A stretch of DNA of 64,000 bases from Methanocella_A sp049676595 (GCF_049676595.1 NZ_CP187259.1:1178001-1242000); one strand, 5' to 3'; positions 38,210 to 46,963 are shown, counted from the stretch's first letter. Numbers and translations: made by a program. The notes: generated from the sequence alone by a model not told the origin.

Positions 38210-40171
38210 ATGAAGAACACTACTAAGGCAGTATTAATCGCCCTGGCGGTACTCGCGATCATCGCCATCACGATTGATGTAACTGCTGTCAAGCCAACCT
38301 ACAACCAGACCCTGTACCAGGCTCCGGCAATGGGTACGGCACACCCCAGCCCGGGTGCTATTTCGGGCAGGTTAACCACTTCGAACACTAGCGCAGGACT
38401 GCCGCACGCATATGTTGCAGTCGTGGACGCGAACAACAACGCAATGGCGTACTATGTTGGCGAGTCTGACGCGAACGGTTTCTACCAGTTCCCCATCGTC
38501 AACAACACCTTCGGCTTAACGCTTGCCGGCACTGGCAACAACTACAGCCAGACCAACGGCAACGCCTACACCGCTGCATACAAGATCTACGCTAACCACA
38601 GCCTGTTCGGCGAGGGCTACTCCAACAGCTTCCCTGTTGAGGAGCGCTCCACTGCACCGGCTAACGTAGTCATTATCCCGCAGCCCGCCAAGATCGTTGT
38701 GACCGCTGAGAGGAACAACATCGCAGCAGACGACGCAGACAAGGTCAAGATCTACGCCTACGCAACTGATGCACTCGGCGACCCCGTCGCAGACGGCACC
38801 CTGATTGACTTCAAGGTCAACCAGACTCCGTGGGTTGCAAACCAGAACGGTTCGCTGAGCAGAGGCGGAAACTACGAGGGTGTACAGACCTTAACCAACG
38901 TCCCGACCAAGGGCGGCTGGGCAAACGTCACCTTCGGCTGGGTCAACGAGCTCTACGCTGGTAACAACTCCAGCATCATGGCTTACTACGGCGCAGACCC
39001 GTTAATCAACGGCTCGACCAGCATCTACTTCAACCCGACTCTCGCTTCCTGGTTCGGCAGCGTACAGGACAGCTTCGGCAAGCCCTATGGCGGCACCGTT
39101 GTGACCCTGCACCTGATGGGCAACCTGCAGGACGGCACTGCAGTCGAGTACTACAACATGACCACCACCGCATACGTGGACCTTCCGTACCCCGGCAGCT
39201 ACGTCTTCGACAACATTGAGCTCAACAGCTCGATCACCTACGGATACGCAACTGCTCAGGCAGACATCGGTGACGGTGTTATCTACTACGGTACCTCTCA
39301 GAACTACTCGCTGAACAAGTCGAGGACCAGCTCGGGCTTCATCGTCCTGCACGTCCCGATGCCGGATGCAATCGAAGTTACGGCAGACCCGGACACCATC
39401 CTGGTCGGCGGTGACCAGTCGATCATCACTGCACAGCTGTTCCTGAATGGCAAGCCGTACAAGAGGAGCGGTGTGACCGTTACCTTCTTCGAGAACAACA
39501 CCACGATCGCTTACCTGCCCTCGGTCAAGACCAACGTGACCAACAGCGCAGGCCAGGCAGCCATCATCCTGACGTCCAACGCGACCAAGGGCGATGTCAT
39601 CGTGACCGGCTACACCAAGATCGGCATCAGCAGAAACCTGACTGACGACGCTCTCGTCCACGTAGTGGGCTGGGGTACGATCTCGGGCATGGTAACCGAC
39701 AAGAACAAGAACGGTATCCCCAACGCGACTGTCAAGCTCTGGACCACCAAGTGGGCCAATGACACCCTCGAGAACCAGAAGCTCGTAAAGTCGCCCGAGA
39801 ACCCGCAGTACACTGTCTCCAGACCGGAGATCGCAGCAATCGGTACGTACACCTACTACAGAGTCCCCTCTGGCGTCTACAACCTGACCGCTGAGAAGGC
39901 AGACTCCTCGGGCAACGTACACATGTGGTTCGCATGGGTCAACCTGACTGTCGGTACCGCAACCAACAACGTTGCACTGCCGGACTATGTAGTCCCGACT
40001 GTTGCAACCGCAACCCCGACCGCAGTAGTAACCCCGACTGCAACCGCAACCGCAACCGCTGTCCCAGTGACCCCGACCCCGACCCCGACTCCGGCCCCCG
40101 GCTTTGAGACGGTGTTCGCTCTCGCAGGCCTGCTCGGCGTTGCATACCTCATCATGAGGAAGGAGAACTAA
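38210..40171 (+). CDS. PGF-CTERM surface (S-layer-like) protein
   Basis: A 653-residue extracellular protein. The signal peptide (VLIALAVLAIIAITIDVTAV) is followed by repeated beta-sandwich domains: a carboxypeptidase-regulatory-like repeat (about 40-130), an invasin-like Big domain (about 165-260), further Ig-like domains (AQLFLNGKPYKRSGVTVTFFEN near 405-465) and another regulatory repeat (GTISGMVTDKNKNGIPNATV). There are many N-x-S/T glycosylation sequons. A Thr/Ala/Pro linker precedes PGFETVFALAGLLGVAYLIM and a short basic tail, the PGF-CTERM signal processed by archaeosortase A. Its strong ribosome site and terminator suggest high expression, as for an S-layer component. Confidence 0.85.
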   Translation: MKNTTKAVLIALAVLAIIAITIDVTAVKPTYNQTLYQAPAMGTAHPSPGAISGRLTTSNTSAGLPHAYVAVVDANNNAMAYYVGESDANGFYQFPIVNNTFGLTLAGTGNNYSQTNGNAYTAAYKIYANHSLFGEGYSNSFPVEERSTAPANVVIIPQPAKIVVTAERNNIAADDADKVKIYAYATDALGDPVADGTLIDFKVNQTPWVANQNGSLSRGGNYEGVQTLTNVPTKGGWANVTFGWVNELYAGNNSSIMAYYGADPLINGSTSIYFNPTLASWFGSVQDSFGKPYGGTVVTLHLMGNLQDGTAVEYYNMTTTAYVDLPYPGSYVFDNIELNSSITYGYATAQADIGDGVIYYGTSQNYSLNKSRTSSGFIVLHVPMPDAIEVTADPDTILVGGDQSIITAQLFLNGKPYKRSGVTVTFFENNTTIAYLPSVKTNVTNSAGQAAIILTSNATKGDVIVTGYTKIGISRNLTDDALVHVVGWGTISGMVTDKNKNGIPNATVKLWTTKWANDTLENQKLVKSPENPQYTVSRPEIAAIGTYTYYRVPSGVYNLTAEKADSSGNVHMWFAWVNLTVGTATNNVALPDYVVPTVATATPTAVVTPTATATATAVPVTPTPTPTPAPGFETVFALAGLLGVAYLIMRKEN

Positions 40172-40185
40172 ACACTGAGATCCAT

Positions 40186-40216
40186 GAGGGGATAAACATC
40201 CCCTCAACTTTTCTTT
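40186..40216 (+). terminator. Terminator of the surface-protein gene
   Basis: GAGGGGAT-AAAC-ATCCCCTC (40186-40205) is an 8-bp stem followed by AACTTTTCTTTTTC. Confidence 0.75.
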
Positions 40217-40228
40217 TTCGGGATAAAA

Positions 40229-41707
40229 ATGTTAAAAACCCGTTATTCCAGTATTCTAATTATACTCATTATTCTCGCAATATTTACCTTAATCATACCA
40301 GTATCCTGCGCTTCCCAGTACGGGACCGTCCAGGGTAAAGTAGTGGACCGCTATGGAAATCCTATTTCTGGAGCTACCATTGTCATACAGGACGGAGAAT
40401 GCCGCCCCGTAGGCTCTGTTCAAAGCCAGTCTGACGGCACTTACAGCTACAATCAGGTGCCAGTAGAGGGTGGCAGCGGTACCTTTAGAATCGCTGCAAC
40501 GCTGGACAAGGATGATGTGCACTTAATGGAGAATACCGCTTTCTTCATGATATATCCTCTAAAAACCACCTCTCAGGATGTCCGTTTTTACTCTTACCCT
40601 GCGAGTGGAGTCGGCACACTATATGGTGTCGTATCGTCCAGTAAGGATATGATCGAAGAACTGGACGGAGTTGTCTACCTCAACAACGGCATGTACACCA
40701 TCTACGAGGGTAACAAATACGGTCAGTGGTCGTTTACGATACCTGCAGGTGATTACACCATCTGGGCTGAACGCAACAAGAATTTGACCACTTACAAATC
40801 GCAGAATTATACAGTCCACGTTCCGAGCGACGATAATGCTTACCAGCTTATCTATATGCCTATGAAAGAGCAGGCTCCTTACCACGTACAGCCTACTGTA
40901 CAGAGAAATGTAGTATATGGACAGGTTACCCAGAAGAATGGTCAGCCTCTCACAGGAGCAACTGTTGAGCTCTGCAAGTATGTTACCGGTGGGCTGGAAG
41001 TAGTTGACTCAATGAAGACAAACTCGAGCGGTGACTACTGTTTTTACAACGTCAACGTTCGATCAGTATCGGAAAAATTCATTGTTAAGGTCTCGTGGGA
41101 GCTGAACGGAGAGGTCCACGAACAGTCCAGTGCTCCCTTTGATGTTTACTACCCCAATACAATTGGCAAGAAACACGAGCACAACATCCCGGTTTGCATG
41201 AATGTGGCCAGCAATGGTAACCTGAATATCCGGACCAGCCCTCAGGGTGCTCGCATCCTGGTAGATGGTATGGACACTGGTAAACTGACACCATGTGAGA
41301 TCCAGGATATTCCCGCAGGGAAGCATACAGTAACCTTAACTCTGGATGGTTACTATAACGACACGTCTGATGTTACCATCCAGCCGGATAAAATTCTTAA
41401 TATGAATCGTACTCTGGCGATCAATACCGGCTCGATAACGATTAATGTTCAGCCTCGGGATGCGAAGATTTACCTGAATGATAAGTACGCAGGTACCGGG
41501 TCTGTCAGCCTGCCCAAAGCCGCCGCAGGTAAGTACGACTTCAAAGTCGTCAGGGATGAATACCAGGAAGAGGCCGGAAGCTTTGACCTTATCGCAGGCA
41601 GACAGGTAGAAAAATCTTTCGAGATGGTTGCAGTCCCTTCGTTGAGCCTGACTTATATCAGCTATTTGCTTAGCAACATGATTAGTTCCCTTGCCAGCAT
41701 CTTATAG
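40229..41707 (+). CDS. Secreted protein with carboxypeptidase-regulatory and PEGA domains
   Basis: A 492-residue extracellular protein. The signal peptide is IILIILAIFTLIIPVSCAS. Two or three carboxypeptidase-regulatory-like beta domains (YGTVQGKVVDRYGNPISGAT at 31-50; YGQVTQKNGQPLTGATVEL near 230) are followed by two PEGA domains (NLNIRTSPQGARILVDGMDTG near 330; GSITINVQPRDAKIYLNDKYAG near 400). No sorting signal or obvious membrane anchor ends the protein; the last 25 residues are hydrophobic/amphipathic. It lies downstream of the terminator of the PGF-CTERM gene and may be separately transcribed. Likely a cell-envelope component. Confidence 0.8.
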   Translation: MLKTRYSSILIILIILAIFTLIIPVSCASQYGTVQGKVVDRYGNPISGATIVIQDGECRPVGSVQSQSDGTYSYNQVPVEGGSGTFRIAATLDKDDVHLMENTAFFMIYPLKTTSQDVRFYSYPASGVGTLYGVVSSSKDMIEELDGVVYLNNGMYTIYEGNKYGQWSFTIPAGDYTIWAERNKNLTTYKSQNYTVHVPSDDNAYQLIYMPMKEQAPYHVQPTVQRNVVYGQVTQKNGQPLTGATVELCKYVTGGLEVVDSMKTNSSGDYCFYNVNVRSVSEKFIVKVSWELNGEVHEQSSAPFDVYYPNTIGKKHEHNIPVCMNVASNGNLNIRTSPQGARILVDGMDTGKLTPCEIQDIPAGKHTVTLTLDGYYNDTSDVTIQPDKILNMNRTLAINTGSITINVQPRDAKIYLNDKYAGTGSVSLPKAAAGKYDFKVVRDEYQEEAGSFDLIAGRQVEKSFEMVAVPSLSLTYISYLLSNMISSLASIL

Positions 41708-41745
41708 GGACGATCATACTTTTCTTAGCGCGATTCGGATAATTC

Positions 41746-41753
41746 TTAAATAT
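41746..41753 (+). promoter_or_regulatory. TATA box of rtcA
   Basis: TTAAATAT is 23-30 nt upstream of ATG 41776, predicting a leaderless mRNA. No ribosome site is seen. Confidence 0.55.
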
Positions 41754-41775
41754 GATTATTTGCAACTAATGTTTC

Positions 41776-42783
41776 ATGCAAATGATCGAGATCGACGGCT
41801 CCTACGGAGAAGGCGGAGGTCAGATTCTCCGCTCAGCTGTGGCCGTATCTGCGATCACGGGCACAGCAGTTAAAATTGTAAACATCCGTAAAAACAGGCC
41901 TCGTCCGGGTCTTAGCATTCAGCATATTAAATCGATCGAGTTAGTAGGCCAGATGGCCGGTGCCACTATCGAAGGACTTTCACCCGGCTCCACGGCAATC
42001 AGTTTTACCCCTTCGAAGATTGGCGGAGGCAACTATTCTCTGGACATTGGTACGGCGGGTAGCATTTCTCTCGTGTTGCAAAGCGTAACTCCTGTCGCAG
42101 CTTTCGCACCTTCGCCCGTGTCTATTAAAATCGTTGGCGGCACAGACGTACGCTGGTCTCCGACTATCGACTACTTTAAGCACGTAACTTTGCCTGCGCT
42201 TGGCATGTTCGGTTTTCGAGGAAGCCTGAGCCTCCAGAGTCGTGGGTTCTTCCCTGTCGGCGGCGGTTGTGTCACTGTTGATATCGAGCCGGCAGACCTC
42301 CGGGGCGCTGTGCTGGACGAGCACAAAGATGGGCCTGTTAAAGGCGTATCTGCAACTTCTAACCTGCCACCTCACGTATCCCGGAGGCAGGAAGGCGCTG
42401 CCAGAAAATACCTGGAGAGCGTCGGTATGGAAGTCGGAGAAATTGCGCTGGATATCCGAAACGACCTCTCGACCGGATCAAGCATCACCCTGTTCAGCGG
42501 TTTCCACGGTGGCAGCGCTCTTGGGGAACGAGGCCTGCCTGCCGAGAAAGTTGGAACTGAAGCCGCCATCAACCTGGCGAACTGTTTAGAGTCGGGAGCA
42601 GCGGTCGACCCCTTTTTATGCGATCAGCTCGTCACCTTCATGGCTCTGTCAAAAGGCTCTTCCAGAATCACCACAAGTAGCGTTACCTCTCACGCCGTAA
42701 CTAACATGTGGATAATGGAGAAAATGACGGGCCGCAGGTTTACTGTGGAGAAAAACAGGAATATAATAATCCAGTCAGTATGA
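41776..42783 (+). CDS. rtcA: RNA 3'-terminal phosphate cyclase
   Basis: A 335-residue RtcA. The signatures are DGSYGEGGGQILRSAVAVSAITG, NIRKNRPRPGLSIQHIKSIEL, GTAGSISLVLQSVTPVAAF and the nucleotidyl-transfer His in the C-terminal SSVTSHAVTNMWIMEKM. It uses ATP to convert 3'-phosphate RNA ends to 2',3'-cyclic phosphates. The gene is single, convergent with kptA. Confidence 0.95.
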   Translation: MQMIEIDGSYGEGGGQILRSAVAVSAITGTAVKIVNIRKNRPRPGLSIQHIKSIELVGQMAGATIEGLSPGSTAISFTPSKIGGGNYSLDIGTAGSISLVLQSVTPVAAFAPSPVSIKIVGGTDVRWSPTIDYFKHVTLPALGMFGFRGSLSLQSRGFFPVGGGCVTVDIEPADLRGAVLDEHKDGPVKGVSATSNLPPHVSRRQEGAARKYLESVGMEVGEIALDIRNDLSTGSSITLFSGFHGGSALGERGLPAEKVGTEAAINLANCLESGAAVDPFLCDQLVTFMALSKGSSRITTSSVTSHAVTNMWIMEKMTGRRFTVEKNRNIIIQSV

Positions 42784-42787
42784 CTGG

Positions 42788-42810
42788 CCAGTCATTCTGA
42801 CTGGCTTTAT
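42788..42810. terminator. Hairpin between convergent rtcA and kptA
   Basis: CCAGTCA-TTC-TGACTGG (42788-42804) is followed by CTTTAT on the plus strand; it overlaps the kptA stop region and may serve both genes. Confidence 0.55.
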
Positions 42811-43442
42811 CCTATCTGTAAAAATTCCGACGGTATCTGGTATGTCAGGCAAACAGGGCCTGCGTCGAGTATTTCGATGCCGCTTTCTCTCGCTTTCTTA
42901 GCATCAACCTCGATGATCACCGGGTGCTCGGTCCTGATACAGGCGACCTTTACCGCTTCTTCGATACTCTTGCTCAGGTGGACGAAGTGCTGGTTTACCG
43001 GCTTCAGCCCGATCTCCAGGATTCTGTCGGCTTCTTCTTCACTTGTGCCATAATACAGCATGTCCCCATCGTACTCAGGGTAATCCGGCTTTATGTTTAC
43101 CGAGTGTCCGTACCTGGCTCTTACTCTGTCTCCCTTTCGCTCATACCGGCCCTTGTCATCGGTCTTAAACATGGCGTCGACGTGGAACGATCTTGCCCAC
43201 TCGTACTTGCGCTCGATGACCTTAGTCAGTTCGCTTAAGCTGACCCAGCCATGTTCGTCCATGTCCAGGCCCAGGTCTGCGGGGAAATGCCTCAGTGCGC
43301 CGGATATGATCTTGCCGAGCTTTTCCGCCTTATAGCCCGATAGCACAAATCTTCCCGGGTTCCCGCACGTACACTCGTGCCCCCTGAAATACCCATGCAC
43401 CGGACACTGCTTGATCTCGCCTGGCTGTTCTTTGTTTTCCAT
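42807..43442 (-). CDS. kptA: RNA 2'-phosphotransferase KptA/Tpt1
   Basis: A 211-residue Tpt1/KptA enzyme, which transfers an internal 2'-phosphate from RNA to NAD+. An N-terminal zinc-binding segment (CPVHGYFRGHECTCG) precedes the KptA core: LSGALRHFP-type helix (ISGALRHFPADLGLDMDEHGW), RYGHSVN, LYYGTSEEEADRILEIGLKP, FVHLSKSIEEAVKVA. ATG 43442 has AGGTG upstream; the frame extends further but without homology. A TATA-like TATATTATATC lies at 43474-43486. Confidence 0.93.
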   Translation of the reverse strand: MENKEQPGEIKQCPVHGYFRGHECTCGNPGRFVLSGYKAEKLGKIISGALRHFPADLGLDMDEHGWVSLSELTKVIERKYEWARSFHVDAMFKTDDKGRYERKGDRVRARYGHSVNIKPDYPEYDGDMLYYGTSEEEADRILEIGLKPVNQHFVHLSKSIEEAVKVACIRTEHPVIIEVDAKKARESGIEILDAGPVCLTYQIPSEFLQIG

Positions 43443-43652
43443 GATGACACCTGGTATGATCCCTCTACTCGGGATATAATATACATTTGATAGCGTTGAT
43501 TTAAAATATACTTTATGATTTTGCGCTTGTAAAGTAAATACTTTGATATCTCCTCTAACCGGCCTGTATACAATCTTTAAATACCAAAACGAACTCAATA
43601 ATAGCAGCTGTCTTCTGATCGTATTTGCGACAGGGTCGGCTGGTGAAAACAT

Positions 43653-44546
43653 ATGGTAATTGACCGTATTATCGACCAGTGCTCCAGAGCGCTGGGCTTT
43701 CTAATTGAATGTTTCAAGATGATCCTGGAGGAGCCCAAGCTCCTGGTACCCTCGCTACTGTCGGTATTCTTCGGGTTTATCATGAGCCTGGTGATCATCG
43801 TCCCGTTCGTCTTCATGAACCTGTTCGGCAAGCTGGGGTTCTACGCCTTCGGAGGCGCAGTCCTGATCCTGCTGTTCGTGAGCTACGCTTTCAGCTACTT
43901 CTTTATGGGAGCGTCATCCTATGCCGTCTATCAGCATATTAAGCAGGGCAGATCATCTCTTAGCGACGCTTTCAGCCGGGCCTTTTCCTGCATAGTGACG
44001 TTGCTGCTCCTTGCGGCCACAGCCGCCGTCATCCAGATGATCGTCAACATGCTGAAGAACTCCTCTAAAAACAAGGGTTTCCTGTTAAACATGATCGGCT
44101 CCCTCGCAGCCGACGTGCTCCGCGAAGGCTGGGACATCGCCGTCCGGCTCCTTGTGCCGGTAGCAGTCATCGCAGGCCTCGGATACGTGGACTCCCTCAA
44201 GAAAGCGTTCGACATCGTCAAGAACAACGTGGTCATCATAGGCGTGGGCGAAATCAGCATCCGCATCCTGACGGGCATCATCGGCTTCGTTGGTGTGCTG
44301 CTATCTATCTTCGCCGCCATCGGGCTATTCTTCATCCTGTCCGGCCTTAGCTTCCTGCTCGCGCTGGCCATCGCAGTACCCGTCGCCTTCGTCGGCATCT
44401 CGCTGGTCTCGACGCTGAACCTGTTCATCCGCACCTCCTACTACACCATGCTGTACGTCTGGGCAGAAGAGCGGAACGTTCAGAGTTCGGCTGGAGGAGC
44501 AGCACAATCCGTGCCTGCGCCGCTGCACAATGCCTTCGGGATCTAA
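43653..44546 (+). CDS. DUF6159-family membrane protein
   Basis: A 297-residue protein with about six hydrophobic segments (for example LLVPSLLSVFFGFIMSLVII, LGFYAFGGAVLILLFVSYAF, IIGFVGVLLSIFAAIGLFFI). It matches DUF6159, integral membrane proteins of unknown function common in archaea. A TTTAAATA TATA box (43576-43583) and GGTGA ribosome site precede it. No functional clue comes from the neighbours. Confidence 0.75.
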   Translation: MVIDRIIDQCSRALGFLIECFKMILEEPKLLVPSLLSVFFGFIMSLVIIVPFVFMNLFGKLGFYAFGGAVLILLFVSYAFSYFFMGASSYAVYQHIKQGRSSLSDAFSRAFSCIVTLLLLAATAAVIQMIVNMLKNSSKNKGFLLNMIGSLAADVLREGWDIAVRLLVPVAVIAGLGYVDSLKKAFDIVKNNVVIIGVGEISIRILTGIIGFVGVLLSIFAAIGLFFILSGLSFLLALAIAVPVAFVGISLVSTLNLFIRTSYYTMLYVWAEERNVQSSAGGAAQSVPAPLHNAFGI

Positions 44547-44580
44547 AGTCCCGGGGGTCCTCAATTTTATTTTGTTTGTT

Positions 44581-44751
44581 GTACGCTGCGCTGTGCTTCA
44601 ACACGAAGGACACGAAGGTCACCGAGGTCACGAAGGTTTATCAAGGTCACAGGGGGTTCGTGTTCAAGGGCACTATCCTTCGTGACCTTAATTAACCTTA
44701 GTGTCCTCCGTGTCCTTTGTGCCCGTCGTGTTAAAGCACAGCGCAGCGTAC
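44581..44751. repeat. Inverted element of ACACGAAGG-type 9-bp repeats with 18-bp terminal repeats
   Basis: The ends GTACGCTGCGCTGTGCTT (44581-44598) and AAGCACAGCGCAGCGTAC (44734-44751) are perfect inverted repeats. Inside, 9-bp steps ACACGAAGG, ACACGAAGG, TCACCGAGG, TCACGAAGG on the left face inverse CCTTCGTGA-type steps on the right. It lies between the convergent DUF6159 and cysteine desulfurase genes. Confidence 0.85.
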
Positions 44752-44769
44752 CCTTGTTTTTAATAATGG

Positions 44770-45951
44770 TTAAGAAAAAGATTTGGCGATAGCCTCAACT
44801 GATCTGGCCAGCAGGTCGATTTCTTCCATAGTACTATAGCACGCGAAAGATGCTCTCGCCGAGCCTGCGATGCATAGCCTTGCCAGTGCCGTCTGGGCGC
44901 AGTGCTGGCCGCTGCGGACGCAGATCTTCTTCGTCTCGTCCAGAATCATGGCCACATCGTGCGGGTTGACGTTCTCCACGTTGAACGATGTCAGGGAGAC
45001 CCTGTTGTCCGGTCCGTATAGCTCCACCTGGGGAATCTCGGACAGGCGCTTTGCACATTCCCTGGCCAGCTTGCTGACGTGGGACTCGATGTTCTCTATG
45101 CCGAGGGCTTTTACGTATTCGACACCCCTGCCGAGGCCTATCACGCCCGGTATATTGGGGGTCCCGTACTCGAACCTCGACGGGATTTCATCGAAAGTGA
45201 ACGAATCGACGGTCACTTTCTGCACTGTCCCTCCGCCCACGAACATCGGCTGAAGCTTTTCAGGCTCCTTCACGTAAAGTATGCCAGTGCCCTGGGGGCC
45301 CAGCAGCCCTTTATGGCCCGGCATAGCGGCGAAGTCGCAGCCAATCTCTCCCAGGTTCAGCGGCATCTCTCCCGCGGATTGAGCTGCATCCACCAGCAAC
45401 ATTACGCCGTGCTTTTTCGCTATCTTCGCCACGGCCTGGATATCCTGGGCTGCGCCGAAGAAGTTGGAAACATGCGTGACAGCGATGAGCCTTGTCCTGT
45501 CAGTTATCGCCTTCTCGATCGCCTCCGGGGGAACCATTCCCTCCATGTCGGAATCGACGACTGTGACGTCCACTCCCTTTTCCCTGAGCCTGATCCAGGG
45601 CAGGAGGTTGCTGTGGTGCTCGATCACAGTCGTAATGATGTGATCACCCTTTTTCCAGTCCAGCCCCCAGGCTACCATGTTGATGCTTTCCGTGGTGTTT
45701 CTCGTGAAAATGGTGTTCCTGGGTTTTATCCCGAAGAACCCGGCGACGGCTTCCCGGGCATCCTCGTACTTCTCCGTCGTGCGCCTGGAGAGCCTGTGCG
45801 CTCCCCTGCCGTAGTTCCCGCAGTAGCGGGTGAAATACTCCTGTACTGCCTCTGCCACCTGCACCGGCTTCTGGCTGGTTGCAGCGCTATCCAGGTAAAC
45901 GACTTCTCTCAGGACCGGAAAGTCCTCTCTGATCCGGTAAACATCATACAT
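44770..45951 (-). CDS. SufS/CsdA-type cysteine desulfurase
   Basis: A 393-residue class V aminotransferase-fold PLP enzyme. YLDSAATSQKPVQV at the start, FTRNTTESINMVAWG, VDAAQSAGEMP (PLP Asp), GHKGLLGPQGTGILY (PLP Lys) and the catalytic Cys in VRSGQHCAQTALARL are all present. It supplies sulfane sulfur for Fe-S clusters or thiolated molecules. A ThiS/SAMP-like sulfur carrier gene lies directly upstream on the same strand, so the pair may form a sulfur-relay unit. Confidence 0.9.
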   Translation of the reverse strand: MYDVYRIREDFPVLREVVYLDSAATSQKPVQVAEAVQEYFTRYCGNYGRGAHRLSRRTTEKYEDAREAVAGFFGIKPRNTIFTRNTTESINMVAWGLDWKKGDHIITTVIEHHSNLLPWIRLREKGVDVTVVDSDMEGMVPPEAIEKAITDRTRLIAVTHVSNFFGAAQDIQAVAKIAKKHGVMLLVDAAQSAGEMPLNLGEIGCDFAAMPGHKGLLGPQGTGILYVKEPEKLQPMFVGGGTVQKVTVDSFTFDEIPSRFEYGTPNIPGVIGLGRGVEYVKALGIENIESHVSKLARECAKRLSEIPQVELYGPDNRVSLTSFNVENVNPHDVAMILDETKKICVRSGQHCAQTALARLCIAGSARASFACYSTMEEIDLLARSVEAIAKSFS

Positions 45952-45983
45952 CTGCTATTGCCTCAAAAGAAACCGGGGCTTTC

Positions 45984-46190
45984 TTAGCCCCCGGACACCA
46001 CTCTCATCACATCGATGGTGCCGCTTTCGACCGCGGAGTCAAAAGCCACTGGCACGCCATTTTTAAAAACTACCACTGTCTCAGGGTTGATCTTCAGCTC
46101 GTTCAGCAGATCAAAGTAACTGCTGCCCTCGGGCAGATCGACCTCTTGCCGGGCTTTACGTCCGGCATGTACTACCACTGTAACTTGCAC
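45984..46190 (-). CDS. MoaD/ThiS/SAMP-like sulfur carrier
   Basis: A 68-residue beta-grasp protein ending in Val-Ser-Gly-Gly, the di-Gly tail needed for thiocarboxylation or conjugation. RQEVDLPEGSSYFDLLNELKI and VVVFKNGVPVAFDSAVESGTIDVMRVVSGG match archaeal ubiquitin-like sulfur carriers. GTG 46190 has GGTGGG upstream; GTG 46199 is an alternative. Together with the downstream desulfurase it points to sulfur transfer (tRNA thiolation, molybdopterin or protein modification). Confidence 0.85.
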   Translation of the reverse strand: MQVTVVVHAGRKARQEVDLPEGSSYFDLLNELKINPETVVVFKNGVPVAFDSAVESGTIDVMRVVSGG

Positions 46191-46208
46191 TACACCCACC
46201 GTTTAGCC

Positions 46209-46403
46209 TTATACTCCCTCTCGCTTGCGCAGCCCGGACGTAACCCTTTCCTCCGGTGGCGAAGTTTCTTTATCAAAATCCTCGCGCAGCTTGTCAGGAT
46301 CTGCCAGATCTTCGGCGTTTTCATCGAGGAATTTCATGTCGCGCTCTTGCTGCTTTTCAGTCCCCTTTCTCTCGACGTCCCGCTTTTTGAACTTTCCAGG
46401 CAT
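46209..46403 (-). CDS. Small charged protein of unknown function
   Basis: About 64 residues, almost entirely charged (MPGKFKKRDVERKGTEKQQE, then DENAEDLADPDKLREDFDKE). It is probably disordered or helical. I do not recognise it. ATG 46403 is about 20 nt from a TATA-like ATATATTAAG (46418-46427), which suggests a leaderless message. It is first in a possible operon with the sulfur carrier and desulfurase. Confidence 0.55.
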   Translation of the reverse strand: MPGKFKKRDVERKGTEKQQERDMKFLDENAEDLADPDKLREDFDKETSPPEERVTSGLRKREGV

Positions 46404-46477
46404 GCGAATCACTACACTTAATATATGACACGGTATGAATAATTAGTTTACGCAGTTATAGTCATTATTGAAACATA

Positions 46478-46519
46478 TTATACGGTCCGGCAGGTCCTGG
46501 ACGCTGCCGGACCGTATAA
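46478..46519. other. Perfect 16-bp inverted repeat
   Basis: TTATACGGTCCGGCAG (46478-46493) and CTGCCGGACCGTATAA (46504-46519) are exact reverse complements around a 10-nt centre GTCCTGGACG. It lies between the small charged-protein gene and tRNA-Ser. It is a candidate operator or hairpin; no T-run follows. Confidence 0.7.
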
Positions 46520-46645
46520 GAAGTTTCACAAAGGACTATCAGTATACGGAAGCACCGCCAGCAGGCCGGATGATTCCCGGGCCAGCCCGCGGCATAACTT
46601 TTAAATACTCTGCGCATGTAAAAGGAAGTCGGAATTTACCCGGAA

Positions 46646-46727
46646 GCCGAGGTACTCTAACGGTAAGGGACTGGTCTCGAAAACCAGCGGTCGCAAGGCC
46701 TTAGGAGTTCAAGTCTCCTCCTCGGCG
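46646..46727 (+). tRNA. tRNA-Ser (anticodon CGA)
   Basis: An 82-nt class II tRNA: acceptor GCCGAGG/CCTCGGC with discriminator G, anticodon stem CTGGT/ACCAG around CTCGAAA (anticodon CGA, reading UCG), an extra arm with GGTC/GGCC-type pairing, and T arm GGAG-TTCAAGT-CTCC. A TTTTAAATA TATA box at 46602-46610 precedes it. Confidence 0.95.
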
Positions 46728-46839
46728 CTCAATTGTTTTGAAGGGCTCCCGGGGGACTTTTTCAAAAGTCACCCTGGGTTTCGACACCGAAGTAAGCCCG
46801 AAGGGCATTTTTAAAGCGATGTTTTTGAGGGGGTGACGA

Positions 46840-46865
46840 GGGGGGCTTTTTACAAAAAGCCCCCC
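46840..46865. terminator. Strong hairpin downstream of tRNA-Ser
   Basis: GGGGGGCTTTTT (46840-46851) and AAAAAGCCCCCC (46854-46865) form a 12-bp stem. A smaller hairpin GACTTTT/AAAAGTC lies near 46756-46771. They may end tRNA-Ser transcription or the minus-strand gene at 46964. The rest of 46728-46963 shows nothing else. Confidence 0.45.
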
Positions 46866-46963
46866 TAACACCAGTCCTAAGTAACTTTTAAGGAGTAACT
46901 AAAAAGCCCTTGTACATCAATCCTTAACAACATAAAAAAAGCCGAAACCTTGGCTATTATAAT

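Noticed and set aside
43453..43652. Upstream extension of KptA to 43652
   Set aside because: The extra 70 residues lack homology and ribosome signals, while ATG 43442 has AGGTG just upstream.
44581..44751. Insertion sequence with transposase
   Set aside because: At 171 bp with no reading frame it can only be a non-autonomous element.
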